A DNA stretch of 64,000 nucleotides from assembly GCA_963724625.1 (NCBI GenBank), contig CAVRVO010000003.1:124001-188000 (forward strand). Reading direction: 5' to 3'. Below are positions 8,781 to 17,605 of the stretch, one piece after another (position 1 is the first letter of the stretch; each line of letters begins with the position of its first letter). The stretch is from DATBVX01 sp963724625 (GTDB taxonomy: Bacteria > Pseudomonadota > Gammaproteobacteria > Steroidobacterales > Steroidobacteraceae). Position numbers and translations under genes: made by a program. The notes under the pieces were generated by a model. The model was given only the letters and a program-made list of their open reading frames with translations, made no database searches and was not told the origin of the DNA.

Positions 8781-10016
8781 CTAGCTGCCAGCGTGCACGA
8801 CGCGCAAGGCCAGCGCGGCAGCGCGCACGCCGCTTTCCCAAGCGCCGTGGATCGTGCCGAAATGCTCGACTGAACAGGCTTCGCCCGCGAAGAACATCCG
8901 CTCGCCGACCGGTTGATTGAGAACCTCGCGCATGTGTGCCCGACCCGGCCGCGCAGCGGAATAGGACCCGCGTGACCAGGGATCCTCACTCCAGCCAACG
9001 GTCAGGCTGGCCGTGATTCTGCGCACGAATTCGCTGCCAAAGATTCCGCTGAGCTCCTCGCGCGCGAACTGCTCCAGCTCACCGCGCCTTTCGAGATCTC
9101 GCGCGAAGCGTCCGCCAAAGTACGCGAGCAGCGCTTCCTGTCCCGCGGGACGAACCTGATAACTGCAGGTGCGGGCTTGCTGGTCGGTACCGATAAAGTG
9201 AGTGGTGCCTTCGTAGGGAAGCGCACCCGGCTCCATCCTGAAGAACACCTTGTTGGCGATGCCGAGCGGCACATCGTGCAAGGCCTGCTGGATGGCCGCT
9301 GGCAATGCAGGCTCGAACCGGATGCCGTCCTGTGCAAGAACCGAAGTCGGGGCCGTGACGATGACGGCACGCGCGTCGAGCGAACCCACTGGTGTCCGTA
9401 GAGTGACACCCTGACCGTGCCAGTCGATCCTCTGTACCGGCGTCGCAAGGCGTACCTCGAGGTCGTTCGCCGCACGCGCCACGACGCTTCCAAGACCCTC
9501 GCGAACGGCCCAGTTGATCTCCGTGTCCTCGAACCGCGCCACGTCGAGGCTCGATACCGAATCACTCTCGATGCCGATGTACCAGGTCATGATGGCTTCG
9601 AACTGAGCACGGACGGCGTTGTCAGGAATCAACTCACTCATCGCCACATCGCGACCTTCAGCGGCGGCGCGGCTCGCGAGAGAGAAATTCTGCTCGAGAT
9701 CGTGACCGACGGTGGCCAGCTCTTCGGCACTGCGGATCTTCGCGCCGACACGCCGGCGCCAGTCCGGCGGCTGTTCGATGATGGAAAATCCTGACTCACG
9801 CGCCACGGCGGCCCACGGGTTTTCGGCGGCGCTGTGCAACCAGGCGCAGCCGTGATCGAGCGGCATGCCGAGGGTCGAGCTGTCGGTGTGAGCACGCCCG
9901 CCGATGCGCTCGCGCGCTTCGAGTAGAAGTGCATCCGATCCGTTGGCTCGCAGCCAGCGTGCGGCGGCAATCCCCGCCGCACCGGCGCCAACAATGACGA
10001 TATCGAATGTGGACAT
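8781..10016 (-). CDS. FAD-dependent amine oxidase
   Basis: A 411-residue flavin monoamine/polyamine oxidase-like protein. The FAD dinucleotide fold IVIVGAGAAGIAAARWL (residues 5-21), the GG doublet ERIGGRAHT, and the C-terminal FAD-contact motif FAGEACSVEHFGTIHGAWESG are all clear. No signal peptide, so cytoplasmic. It is the last gene of a minus-strand set with an M14 carboxypeptidase and a carotenoid oxygenase, 27 bp after the peptidase stop. Amine oxidation next to a peptidase could serve amino-acid catabolism (inference). Confidence 0.88.
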   Translation of the reverse strand: MSTFDIVIVGAGAAGIAAARWLRANGSDALLLEARERIGGRAHTDSSTLGMPLDHGCAWLHSAAENPWAAVARESGFSIIEQPPDWRRRVGAKIRSAEELATVGHDLEQNFSLASRAAAEGRDVAMSELIPDNAVRAQFEAIMTWYIGIESDSVSSLDVARFEDTEINWAVREGLGSVVARAANDLEVRLATPVQRIDWHGQGVTLRTPVGSLDARAVIVTAPTSVLAQDGIRFEPALPAAIQQALHDVPLGIANKVFFRMEPGALPYEGTTHFIGTDQQARTCSYQVRPAGQEALLAYFGGRFARDLERRGELEQFAREELSGIFGSEFVRRITASLTVGWSEDPWSRGSYSAARPGRAHMREVLNQPVGERMFFAGEACSVEHFGTIHGAWESGVRAAALALRVVHAGS

Positions 10017-10043
10017 GAGGAGCGCGCCGGTACGACGTCGAGG

Positions 10044-11816
10044 TCAGGGCCTCGCGTCCACCCGAAAGATCGGATACAGGCGGTACCGATCGTCCCACGA
10101 CGGATGATGGCGATAGAAGAATTCGAGTCGCGCCGCGGGGTCGGCGGCGAACTTCGGATCGTTGGCGAGACGGCGTTTGAATTCGGCGGCGAGCTGCGGA
10201 TCTTTGGCCAGCATCTGCTCGGCCACCTGCTCGTTCACGTACGCCTCCATGTATTCGCGCACCTCGAACGCCACGTTGAAGAAGCCCCAGGCTGCAAAGG
10301 AGTCTGATGACTGGGGCTCGAGCAGCGCGAGGATGAGTCGTGAGCCAGGCTGAGCGATCGGAACATACAGCGAGCCGGCGGGCACATCGCGGTGCTCGCT
10401 GCCCCAGCTGCCATCGATCTCGACCGTAGTACGGCCCTCTGAAGGCGAGGGCGAAAACGTCGCCTTCGTGGCGCGGAAGGTCTCGACACTTGCCTGCGCG
10501 TGAGACGTCGCCAGCCGCTCGAACCGAATGCCGTGCAAGCTCAGGCGTTCGGACAACCAGGCTGCTTCTGCAGCGGGCACGATGTATCCGCCACGGGGCG
10601 CGAGCGTGCTCCTCTTGGCGACGACCTGGTCCTGCAACGGTACGTGCCAGATCTGCGGCTTGCGCGGGTCGTAGCGCGTCACCGTGCCACCGGAAATCTC
10701 CGACGGTGAACGTGTGTATGCGTAACCGCGAAAGTCGATCATGGTGGCGTGCGGCCCCACATCCCACTCCATCGTCACTTCTTGTCCACCGAGTGCCTGT
10801 GCGCGCTCATCTTCGGCACGAGCCTGTGCGATCCATGCCGCGCCCTCCCGTTGCGTCATCCCGGCGAGTATCACGAGGATGTTGCGCATGATGCGAACGC
10901 GCGTGGGGTAGTCCTTCCATGAGTGCGTCTCGACCAATAACGCAAAGCGATTACGCAACGGCCAGTAGCCGGTCGAGAAACGCGGCGGGTACGGACTGAT
11001 TGTGAACCCGGAGGCGGGATCGTCTGCATCATTGAGTGACGGGTAAAAATCGAGTGGCAGCGAACCCTGCTTTGCGAGGCTGTCGTTGAGCTCTTGCAGC
11101 ATCTCGCGCCCCGTTGGCTGAAGCTCCGGCGCGCCGATATAGCGTGGTTGAATGTTGTTGGAGACATCGGGTTCGAACTGCGCACCATCGGTGGTGTGCA
11201 GATCGACGTACAGGATCGGGTCCCAGGCGTCGAGCAGTCGCAGAATCGCCCGCGTCTCCGGTGCATCCAGCTTGGTGTAGTCGCGATTGAGATTGAGGTT
11301 TTGGCCGGTGGTGCGCCAACCCATCTCCTCCGGTCCGTTCTGGTTCGGGCGGTTCCAGCGTCCGAAGCGCTCATGCCCATCGACGTTCAGGACCGGCACG
11401 AATACCAGCACGAAAGACTTCAGCGTCCCGGGAGCAGCTTTCTCATCGAGCAATTCGCGCAAGGCGAGAAATCCCGCGTCCTTACCCTCGATCTCGCCGG
11501 CGTGAATTCCACCCTGTGCCAGCACCACGGGAAGTCGGCGCTCGCGCGCGAGCTCCGGCGTCAGGGCGCCGCTGCGCGATGCGATCAGGGCGAGCATCGG
11601 CCTGCCTTCAGGCGTACGCCCGAATTCCTGGCAGCGCACAGCCTCGGGATAGGCCTTCGCGAAAGCTGCGCACAGTCTCTCGACTTCCTCGTAGCGACCC
11701 GTCTTCTGAAATCCTGATTGTTCGGAAATTGTTTGCAGCATGTCTGGCTCTGCCGAGTGGGCGATCTTGTAAGTGGCGAGGAGCGTGAGAACGCAGCCCA
11801 CCCAGGGTCGAATCAT
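10044..11816 (-). CDS. M14-family zinc carboxypeptidase, secreted
   Basis: A 590-residue metallocarboxypeptidase. The signal peptide MIRPWVGCVLTLLATYKIAHSA suggests the periplasm. Zinc ligands are visible as HAGEIEGKD (the H-x-x-E pair) and DLHTTDG (the third His), with the substrate-binding stretch NLNRDYTK between them. The start at 11816 is chosen because it makes an ATGA overlap with the upstream stop; the longer frame to 11837 is unlikely. The C-terminal half after about residue 330 is a long extension seen in large secreted M14 peptidases. Second gene of the minus-strand operon. Confidence 0.88.
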   Translation of the reverse strand: MIRPWVGCVLTLLATYKIAHSAEPDMLQTISEQSGFQKTGRYEEVERLCAAFAKAYPEAVRCQEFGRTPEGRPMLALIASRSGALTPELARERRLPVVLAQGGIHAGEIEGKDAGFLALRELLDEKAAPGTLKSFVLVFVPVLNVDGHERFGRWNRPNQNGPEEMGWRTTGQNLNLNRDYTKLDAPETRAILRLLDAWDPILYVDLHTTDGAQFEPDVSNNIQPRYIGAPELQPTGREMLQELNDSLAKQGSLPLDFYPSLNDADDPASGFTISPYPPRFSTGYWPLRNRFALLVETHSWKDYPTRVRIMRNILVILAGMTQREGAAWIAQARAEDERAQALGGQEVTMEWDVGPHATMIDFRGYAYTRSPSEISGGTVTRYDPRKPQIWHVPLQDQVVAKRSTLAPRGGYIVPAAEAAWLSERLSLHGIRFERLATSHAQASVETFRATKATFSPSPSEGRTTVEIDGSWGSEHRDVPAGSLYVPIAQPGSRLILALLEPQSSDSFAAWGFFNVAFEVREYMEAYVNEQVAEQMLAKDPQLAAEFKRRLANDPKFAADPAARLEFFYRHHPSWDDRYRLYPIFRVDARP

Positions 11817-13273
11817 GTTGTTGCGTCCGGCACCCACAGGTGATGAATGCCCACGTTGAGTCGAAACGGCAGCCTCACAGTGGCGACGGGCCCGGCTTGC
11901 ATGTCCTGGGTATCCACGATGAGAAAATCGGTACGACCTTCGAGCAGCCGGTTGGTAGTGCCCATGAGGTAACCGTCGCCTTCAGCTGCACTCTGACGGC
12001 GCGGGGCGAAACAGCATTCACCGAGGCCCGAATCGCTCCCGACGAAGAACGAGTTTGCTTCCTGCTTGAGCTGATCAAAGCGCGTGTAGCAGTTCAGCGG
12101 GCGCATCGGGCTGCCGGCGAGACGCTCATGCAACGGGCGTTCGGGGTCGAGCGTAGGCATGAAGCCAAAGCGATACGGCTGAGTGTGATAGCGATCGTCC
12201 TGGCGCGGCAGCATCCCGACCTGCGGAAACAGGACTTTCATGTCGTAGAGTTTGGCGGGCCCGGAAACATCGACCGAGAGCCGCGTGAGGCGACCTTGTG
12301 CGCCCATCGGGTCGAAGGGCTCGCCGTGCAGGTTTGGAAAGAAGGGAAACTGGTTCTTGAGCGCCATGTCGACGTCGACGTGAATCGTGTTGCCGTCCGA
12401 GAATGCTCCCATCACGTGCGTCGCGCAGCGCTCCGGCCCTTTGAACCAGCGCAAGTCCTTGCCGTCACCACCCCGGCGCATCACGCCGAACCAGGTGGGG
12501 AGCGAGGAGTCCCAGGCGAAGTGCACTTTGCCTTTCTTCATTTCCTCGACGTTGGTCGCCATCGGGATCACCAGGAACGCGATGTGTGAATCGGTAACTG
12601 CGAAATCGTGCAGCATTCCGACGTAAGGCACCTTGATCCAGGCGCTCCAGTTGAGCCTGCCGTTGCGGTCGACGGAGAAGACCACCACGTCGTCCGTCGC
12701 CTCGCCCTTGGCTTCGTAGCCGAAGCCGATCATCTCGCCGCTGCTCGAATCGATCTTGGGATGCGCGGTGAAGGTGAGGCTCTCGAGCGTGCCGCCAAAA
12801 GTGTGGTAGTCATCGAGCGTATCGAGGGTGAGCGGATCCATGACGACTGGCGGGCTGTCTTCCTTGAGGGCGAGGAGCTTGCCGGCGTGGAAGATGATGT
12901 TGGTGTTCGCGGTTCCACGGCTGACCTTCTTTACTCGTGGATCGTCCGTGTGCGGGTTGCGATAGGTGCCGAAGAGTGACTGGCGCGCCTCGCGTTGCGC
13001 TTTGAAGCGCTGAGTGCGCACGTAGCGGCTGCGAAAATCGACGTGGCCGTTCGAGATTCGGAACATCGCGACATGGCCTTCGCCATCGAACGGAATGTTC
13101 GGCACGCGAGGCGGATATTGAAAGTCGGGGCCCACGCGATAGAAGGCGCCATTCAGATCGAGAGGAATCTCGCCTTCGACTTCGCAGTCCCGGATATCGC
13201 ATTCAGTGCGAAACGGAGCGCCGAAGGGGTCAGGCGGGAATCTCACTGGTGCCGGCCTGGAATCTGAGGTCAT
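11813..13273 (-). CDS. Carotenoid oxygenase (RPE65/CCD family)
   Basis: A 486-residue Fe(II)-dependent cleavage dioxygenase of the carotenoid oxygenase family, which splits carotenoids, apocarotenoids or stilbenes. Family landmarks are LNGAFYRVGPDFQYPP near the N-terminus, FDGEGHVAMF, and His residues fit to bind iron in FTAHPKID, MLHDFAVTD, CATHVMGAF and GIHHLWVPD. Start at ATG 13273 (MTSDSRPAPVRFPPDPFG); the upstream in-frame extension lacks similarity. No signal peptide. First gene of an operon with the M14 peptidase (ATGA overlap). The substrate cannot be told; no carotenoid biosynthesis genes are in the window. Confidence 0.88.
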   Translation of the reverse strand: MTSDSRPAPVRFPPDPFGAPFRTECDIRDCEVEGEIPLDLNGAFYRVGPDFQYPPRVPNIPFDGEGHVAMFRISNGHVDFRSRYVRTQRFKAQREARQSLFGTYRNPHTDDPRVKKVSRGTANTNIIFHAGKLLALKEDSPPVVMDPLTLDTLDDYHTFGGTLESLTFTAHPKIDSSSGEMIGFGYEAKGEATDDVVVFSVDRNGRLNWSAWIKVPYVGMLHDFAVTDSHIAFLVIPMATNVEEMKKGKVHFAWDSSLPTWFGVMRRGGDGKDLRWFKGPERCATHVMGAFSDGNTIHVDVDMALKNQFPFFPNLHGEPFDPMGAQGRLTRLSVDVSGPAKLYDMKVLFPQVGMLPRQDDRYHTQPYRFGFMPTLDPERPLHERLAGSPMRPLNCYTRFDQLKQEANSFFVGSDSGLGECCFAPRRQSAAEGDGYLMGTTNRLLEGRTDFLIVDTQDMQAGPVATVRLPFRLNVGIHHLWVPDATT

Positions 13274-13471
13274 CCGCGAACTCCCCGTAGCTTTAGGCCG
13301 AGCCCGCGTGTCGTGGGATCGGCCAGAGTCGATTGGGCAGGCCGTGCAGCCTAACGTTCCGCGGCGCACAGGGGTAGTGGCCGGACATTCCCTTCGCGGC
13401 ACGTGGTCGAGCAGGGTGATGCTCTGGTACTGTCACGAACAGATTCGGTCCTGGCGTCTGGAGAACAAGAA

Positions 13472-14017
13472 GTGAACCCTGTTCCTCTCCTGCATCGGCG
13501 TGAGTTTCTCAAAACATCAACTGGCGTCCTCACGGGACTCCTGGCTGCCGGCAGTCCGCTTTCGCTGCTGGCACCGACCCGCACCTGGGCCGTGGACCTC
13601 AAGACATTGACGAGCGCTGAAGGTGCCACGTTGATGGCCATGGCGCGGACCATCGCGCCTCACGACAAGCTCGAGGACGCCGCCTATGCGCTCGTGATCC
13701 AGGGCGTTGACGGCGAGGCAGCCAAGGATCCTGCCCTTGCCAAGCTCCTGAAAGAAGGAGTGCAAGGTCTCGGGCCCGACTTCGCGCGCGCGCCGGAAAA
13801 GGCACGTGTCGCAGCCCTGAAGAAGATCGAACCCTCCGGGTTCTTCCAGACCGTGCGCGTCAAGACCCTGCAGTTGCTCTATGCCTCGCCGCTCGCCTAT
13901 GCCTGCTTCGGGTACGAGGGCGAGGCGTTTTCGAAGGGCGGATATCTCTATCGCGGCTTCAACGATCTGCGCTGGCTGCCGGACGTTCCGGAAGCGGACG
14001 CCGGGCCGGTAGCCTGA
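13472..14017 (+). CDS. Tat-exported small subunit, gluconate 2-dehydrogenase subunit 3-like
   Basis: A 181-residue protein with a twin-arginine signal (HRREFLKTSTGVLTGLLAAG), placed well if translation starts at GTG 13472, which has GGAG 9 bp upstream. The mature part resembles the small gamma subunit of gluconate/GMC-type membrane dehydrogenases (LTSAEGATLMAMARTIAPHD near the start; SPLAYACFGYEG near the end). Such subunits escort a signal-less GMC flavoprotein through Tat, and the GMC gene follows by 9 bp, fitting that role. No cytochrome c subunit is nearby. Confidence 0.8.
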   Translation: MNPVPLLHRREFLKTSTGVLTGLLAAGSPLSLLAPTRTWAVDLKTLTSAEGATLMAMARTIAPHDKLEDAAYALVIQGVDGEAAKDPALAKLLKEGVQGLGPDFARAPEKARVAALKKIEPSGFFQTVRVKTLQLLYASPLAYACFGYEGEAFSKGGYLYRGFNDLRWLPDVPEADAGPVA

Positions 14018-14026
14018 GGTACGCGC

Positions 14027-15595
14027 ATGGCAACCTTCGAACAGGGCGATGACGGTGTAGTGGTCATCATCGGCTCCGGCGCCGGCGGCGGTACGCTCGC
14101 GCATGAGCTCACGCGCAACGGCATCAAGGTCGTGCTGCTCGAAGCCGGCAAGCGCGAGTCCATCGCAACTTTTTCGCAGGATCCGGGCGTGGCTTTCGGT
14201 CAGCTCACCTGGCTCGATCCGCGTGCGCAGTCCGGCAGCTGGAGCGTGCCGCGCGACTTCCCGACGCTGCCAGCGTGGATCGCGAAGACCGTCGGTGGCA
14301 CGACCGTGCATTGGACCGGCGCAACGCCGCGCAATCGCGAGTGGGAAGTCGCCACGCGAACGACCTATGGCGATATCCCCGGCACCTCGCTCATCGACTG
14401 GCCGATCAAGTACGACGAGCTCAAGAACTACTACCAGCTTGCCGAGCGACGACTGGGGGTCACACGGCGCAATGGCGTTCCTGGGCTGCCGGCCTCGAAC
14501 AACTTCAAGGTGCTCTACGCCGGCGCAAAGAAGCTTGGCTACCAGCGCGTGCATACCGGGTATATGGCGATCAATCCACGGCCCTCGGATGGCCGCGGGC
14601 TCTGCATCCAGCAGGGCTTCTGCGCGCAAGGCTGCAAGACCGGCGCGAAATGGAGCACGCTGTACACCGAAATCCCGCGCGCTGAAGCCACCGGGAAACT
14701 CGACCTGCGCATCCAGTGCATGGCGACGCGGATAGAGCACGGTGCTGATGGGCGCGTGACTGGTGTCGTCTATCGCGATGCGCAAGGCAAGGAACAGCGG
14801 CAGAAAGCGCGCATCGTGTGCGTCGCGGGCAATGCCCTCGAAACCCCGCGCCTGCTCCTGCTTTCCGAATCTGCAAAGTATCCGCGCGGTCTGGCGAATT
14901 CATCCGACCAGGTGGGGCGCAATTACACGCACCACGTCATCAATTTCGTCTGGGGAGTGTTCGACAAGCCGGTGCGTGCGTGGCGCGGAACGACGCTCGC
15001 GGGTCTCGTCGAGGATCCCACCATCAACGATCCGAAGCGCGGTTTCGTCGGCGGCTACCACTTCGAGCTGTGTTCGCTCGATCTGCCCACCTTCCCGCTG
15101 GTCGGCATACCCTACGGCTGGGGACGCGACTTCGCGTCAGTGATCGACAACTTCGTCAATATCGCCGGCCTGCTCGTGAATGGCGAAGACATGCCGCGCG
15201 CCGACAATCGCATCACGCTCGATCCAAAGCTCAAGGACGCTCATGGTCTGCCGGTTGCGCATGTGCACGTCGACGAGCATCCCAACGACATCGCGTTACG
15301 TGCGCATGCGACGGAGCAGGGCGCGAAACTCTACGAAGCGATTGGGGCCACGCGCACCATCAAAGGCAACCATCCGCCGGCGACTCACAACATGGGAACG
15401 GCGCGCATGTGTGCAAAACCCGGCGACGGCGTGACCAACGCGTGGGGCCAGACGCACGACATCAAGAACCTGTTCGTTTCCGACGGGAGCCTGCTCAGCA
15501 CGCCGGGATCGGCGAACCCCACGTTGACGATCGTCGCGCTGGTGCTCCGTCAGTCCGAATACATCCGCCGCGAGATGAGCGCACGCAACATCTGA
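14027..15595 (+). CDS. GMC-family FAD oxidoreductase
   Basis: A 522-residue glucose-methanol-choline oxidoreductase, related to gluconate/fructose dehydrogenase large subunits. The FAD-binding motif VVIIGSGAGGGTLAHEL is at about residues 9-25. The C-terminal GMC signature is present: ATHNMGTARM (active-site His region) and SDGSLLSTPGSANPTLTI. It has no signal peptide of its own, consistent with export as a complex with the Tat subunit encoded just upstream. The electron acceptor and sugar substrate are unknown. The 3' end overlaps the convergent membrane-protein gene by about 100 bp. Confidence 0.9.
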   Translation: MATFEQGDDGVVVIIGSGAGGGTLAHELTRNGIKVVLLEAGKRESIATFSQDPGVAFGQLTWLDPRAQSGSWSVPRDFPTLPAWIAKTVGGTTVHWTGATPRNREWEVATRTTYGDIPGTSLIDWPIKYDELKNYYQLAERRLGVTRRNGVPGLPASNNFKVLYAGAKKLGYQRVHTGYMAINPRPSDGRGLCIQQGFCAQGCKTGAKWSTLYTEIPRAEATGKLDLRIQCMATRIEHGADGRVTGVVYRDAQGKEQRQKARIVCVAGNALETPRLLLLSESAKYPRGLANSSDQVGRNYTHHVINFVWGVFDKPVRAWRGTTLAGLVEDPTINDPKRGFVGGYHFELCSLDLPTFPLVGIPYGWGRDFASVIDNFVNIAGLLVNGEDMPRADNRITLDPKLKDAHGLPVAHVHVDEHPNDIALRAHATEQGAKLYEAIGATRTIKGNHPPATHNMGTARMCAKPGDGVTNAWGQTHDIKNLFVSDGSLLSTPGSANPTLTIVALVLRQSEYIRREMSARNI

Positions 15596-16187
15596 TCAGG
15601 TGCTTCGGCGTGCTCTGCAGACCCCGGCGGAGGACCGTCGAGAGCACGAGCGCCGCCAACGCCCAGGCGCTCACCTGGTTGAAACCTTCGGCAAGGATGA
15701 AAGCGGACGGGAACTGATACCAGTTCCAGTACGCGACGCTGATCGCGAGCCAGCCCATCAGGCCGACGGCCGCGCCAAAAGCCACCCGACCCCACAAGCT
15801 CAAGGACGTGTAACCAAGCAATATGCTGAGCACGAGCGCGGCCAGGAAATCGTTGACGAGCTCCGTCATCACCTGCCGTATCGACAGCGGTTCATGCCCC
15901 GCTGGATCGAACAACAGCAGACCGTTCGGCCCGGCCTTGATCTTGTCGGCCCACGCGCGTTGTTGGTCCTCCGATAGATTGCCGAGGTCTGCAACACCGG
16001 GGAAAAAATACAGGCCCTTGTCCGGAATGGTGGCGCGCATCGCGTCGAGTAGTCGGGCTTCATCGGGCAGGGAACGCAATCCCGCTTCGCCTAGCGGCGA
16101 GACCGCATGCGAAATGAATCCCCACAGAAAAACTGCAATGCCGGCGAGCACGCTGGCGAAGATCAAACGACTCATGGGATGACTCAC
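15495..16187 (-). CDS. Small integral membrane protein, unknown function
   Basis: A 230-residue protein with an N-terminal membrane helix (LIFASVLAGIAVFLWGFISHAV), a polar loop of about 80 residues that is probably periplasmic (GLYFFPGVADLGNLSEDQQ), then three membrane segments. I do not recognise a named family. Start is GTG 16187, which overlaps the VOC stop as GTGA; ATG 16175 is the alternative. The last 33 residues are basic and lie over the GMC gene, so the protein may simply lack an earlier stop. It is co-transcribed with the VOC and cyclophilin genes. Confidence 0.65.
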   Translation of the reverse strand: MSHPMSRLIFASVLAGIAVFLWGFISHAVSPLGEAGLRSLPDEARLLDAMRATIPDKGLYFFPGVADLGNLSEDQQRAWADKIKAGPNGLLLFDPAGHEPLSIRQVMTELVNDFLAALVLSILLGYTSLSLWGRVAFGAAVGLMGWLAISVAYWNWYQFPSAFILAEGFNQVSAWALAALVLSTVLRRGLQSTPKHLIRCCVRSSRGGCIRTDGAPARRSSTWGSPIPAC

Positions 16188-16615
16188 CGAGTGGGTTGAG
16201 AAACCGACGGCTTTGATGGGACGTTGATTTCAATCTTGACCCCGTTCGGGTCCAGAAGGAACAACTGCCTCAGAGTGCCGCCGGGAACATGGTTGATATG
16301 TGCGCTGACCCCGTGCTGCTGCAGACGCGCGAGAATCGCATCGAAGTCCTCGCCGTTGAACGCGATGTGGTCCACCGCACCGGTACCTGATGCCGGGGTC
16401 GTGACGGGGATTCGCTGTGATCGCGAATGCTCGGTGTAGGTCTTCCACTCGCCGATGTGGATGCAAGGCGTATCGCCGACGTACAGCCAGTAGCCAGGAA
16501 ATGCGAGCGGGGGACGAGGCCCGACACGCATCCCCAGCGCGTTACAGTAAAAGTCGCGTGTCACATCGATGTCTTCAGTCAGTACGAGGTAGTGCTCCAT
16601 CTTTGTCAGGGGCAT
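16184..16615 (-). CDS. VOC-family protein (glyoxalase/dioxygenase fold)
   Basis: A 143-residue vicinal-oxygen-chelate protein. It shows the paired beta-alpha-beta-beta-beta pattern: MEHYLVLTEDIDVTRDFYCNAL at the start, VDHIAFNGEDFDAIL in the middle and LRQLFLLDPNGVKIEIN at the end. Likely metal ligands are the His in MEHYL, the His in VDHIAF and the Glu in KIEIN. Start is ATG 16615. The substrate is not predictable. It sits between the cyclophilin and membrane-protein genes with tight spacing, so a three-gene operon is likely. Confidence 0.85.
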   Translation of the reverse strand: MPLTKMEHYLVLTEDIDVTRDFYCNALGMRVGPRPPLAFPGYWLYVGDTPCIHIGEWKTYTEHSRSQRIPVTTPASGTGAVDHIAFNGEDFDAILARLQQHGVSAHINHVPGGTLRQLFLLDPNGVKIEINVPSKPSVSQPTR

Positions 16616-16629
16616 GAGTGAACTCCGAT

Positions 16630-17529
16630 TCAGTGTGCCGGCCGGGGCCGCACGACAATGGGAACGTTGCACAGCTCGACATAACCCGCCGGAATCTTGT
16701 ACCAGTCATCGCGACGGTTGCGACGGGCTTCAACCAGATCCTTGAAGGTCTGCGTGTCGGTGCGAATGACTTCGAGCGCTGACCGTTGCGGCTCCGGCAC
16801 ATCCGCGGCCACCTGCATCGACTTGATGGGTACGCGTTGCTCGGGCTTCTCGTAGTAGCCCAGTTGCGCCGTGCCACGAGGCAGGCTCGAGAGCAGCTCG
16901 ATGCCCTGCACGACACGTCCCACGAGCGTGATGTTGCGATCCAGGTGCCGCGGCGCATTGCCGATGACTACATAGAGTTCGGTGCCGCCGCCGCTGTCGA
17001 TGTCGTTGTCACGCCCCGCACCCACCATGCCGTAGCAGTGGGCGAGCCATGCGGTCCCGGCCTTGGGATCGCGCGCGGAATAGAAGCCGCCCGAAAAACC
17101 GACTTGAGGCGCGTAGCCATCGGCATCCGGCAGTCGGGTGAAGTGAATATCGGAACGCAACGGAATGGTGAACTCCGCCGGCAGCGTTCGTTTCGCCGTG
17201 CGAATCGGGCGATTCGCATCCGGGTCCGCCCATTGCACGACGTAGTTGTCCTGGACGCGGACGATTGCGAGTCCGTCGAAGTAGTGCTCCCGTACCAGCG
17301 CCTTGATATTGGCGGCATGCTGGGGCGCGAAGAGCGGTGCGAGCTCGATGACGATCCGGCCCATGGCGAGCTCGAGGTAAAGCGTGTTTTCAGGATCGAG
17401 CGGTCGCCAGTCCGACGGCGTCGACGCCGCGAGCACATCCGCCATAGTCCTGGGTTTTTCTGGCGCGGCGAGCAGGGCCGAGGCACTCGCCAGAAGACCC
17501 GCCATGGCCAGACCGTGGAGGCGACGCAT
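16630..17529 (-). CDS. Cyclophilin-type peptidyl-prolyl isomerase, secreted
   Basis: A 299-residue periplasmic PPIase-like protein. Signal peptide MRRLHGLAMAGLLASASALLA, with start ATG 17529 behind a GGAG-type ribosome-binding site; the longer frame to 17667 would bury it. The cyclophilin domain is visible as LELAMGRIVIELAPLFAPQH, YFDGLAIVRVQDNYVVQWAD, and LVGRVVQGIELLSSL. An insertion in the middle is typical of the larger bacterial forms. About 70 C-terminal residues lie beyond the core. Divergent from the GFA gene with a 76-bp gap. Confidence 0.83.
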   Translation of the reverse strand: MRRLHGLAMAGLLASASALLAAPEKPRTMADVLAASTPSDWRPLDPENTLYLELAMGRIVIELAPLFAPQHAANIKALVREHYFDGLAIVRVQDNYVVQWADPDANRPIRTAKRTLPAEFTIPLRSDIHFTRLPDADGYAPQVGFSGGFYSARDPKAGTAWLAHCYGMVGAGRDNDIDSGGGTELYVVIGNAPRHLDRNITLVGRVVQGIELLSSLPRGTAQLGYYEKPEQRVPIKSMQVAADVPEPQRSALEVIRTDTQTFKDLVEARRNRRDDWYKIPAGYVELCNVPIVVRPRPAH

Positions 17530-17605
17530 ACTCCATCCCGTCCCGATGACCCAAGGGTCGACGCGTGATGCTAAGCGAATCGCGTTCCGCGCACTACAAT
17601 GAGCC

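Noticed and set aside
13517..14785. A 422-codon open frame on the minus strand
   Set aside because: It runs opposite the Tat-subunit and GMC genes, has no family resemblance, and is of the kind that high GC content produces on the opposite strand.
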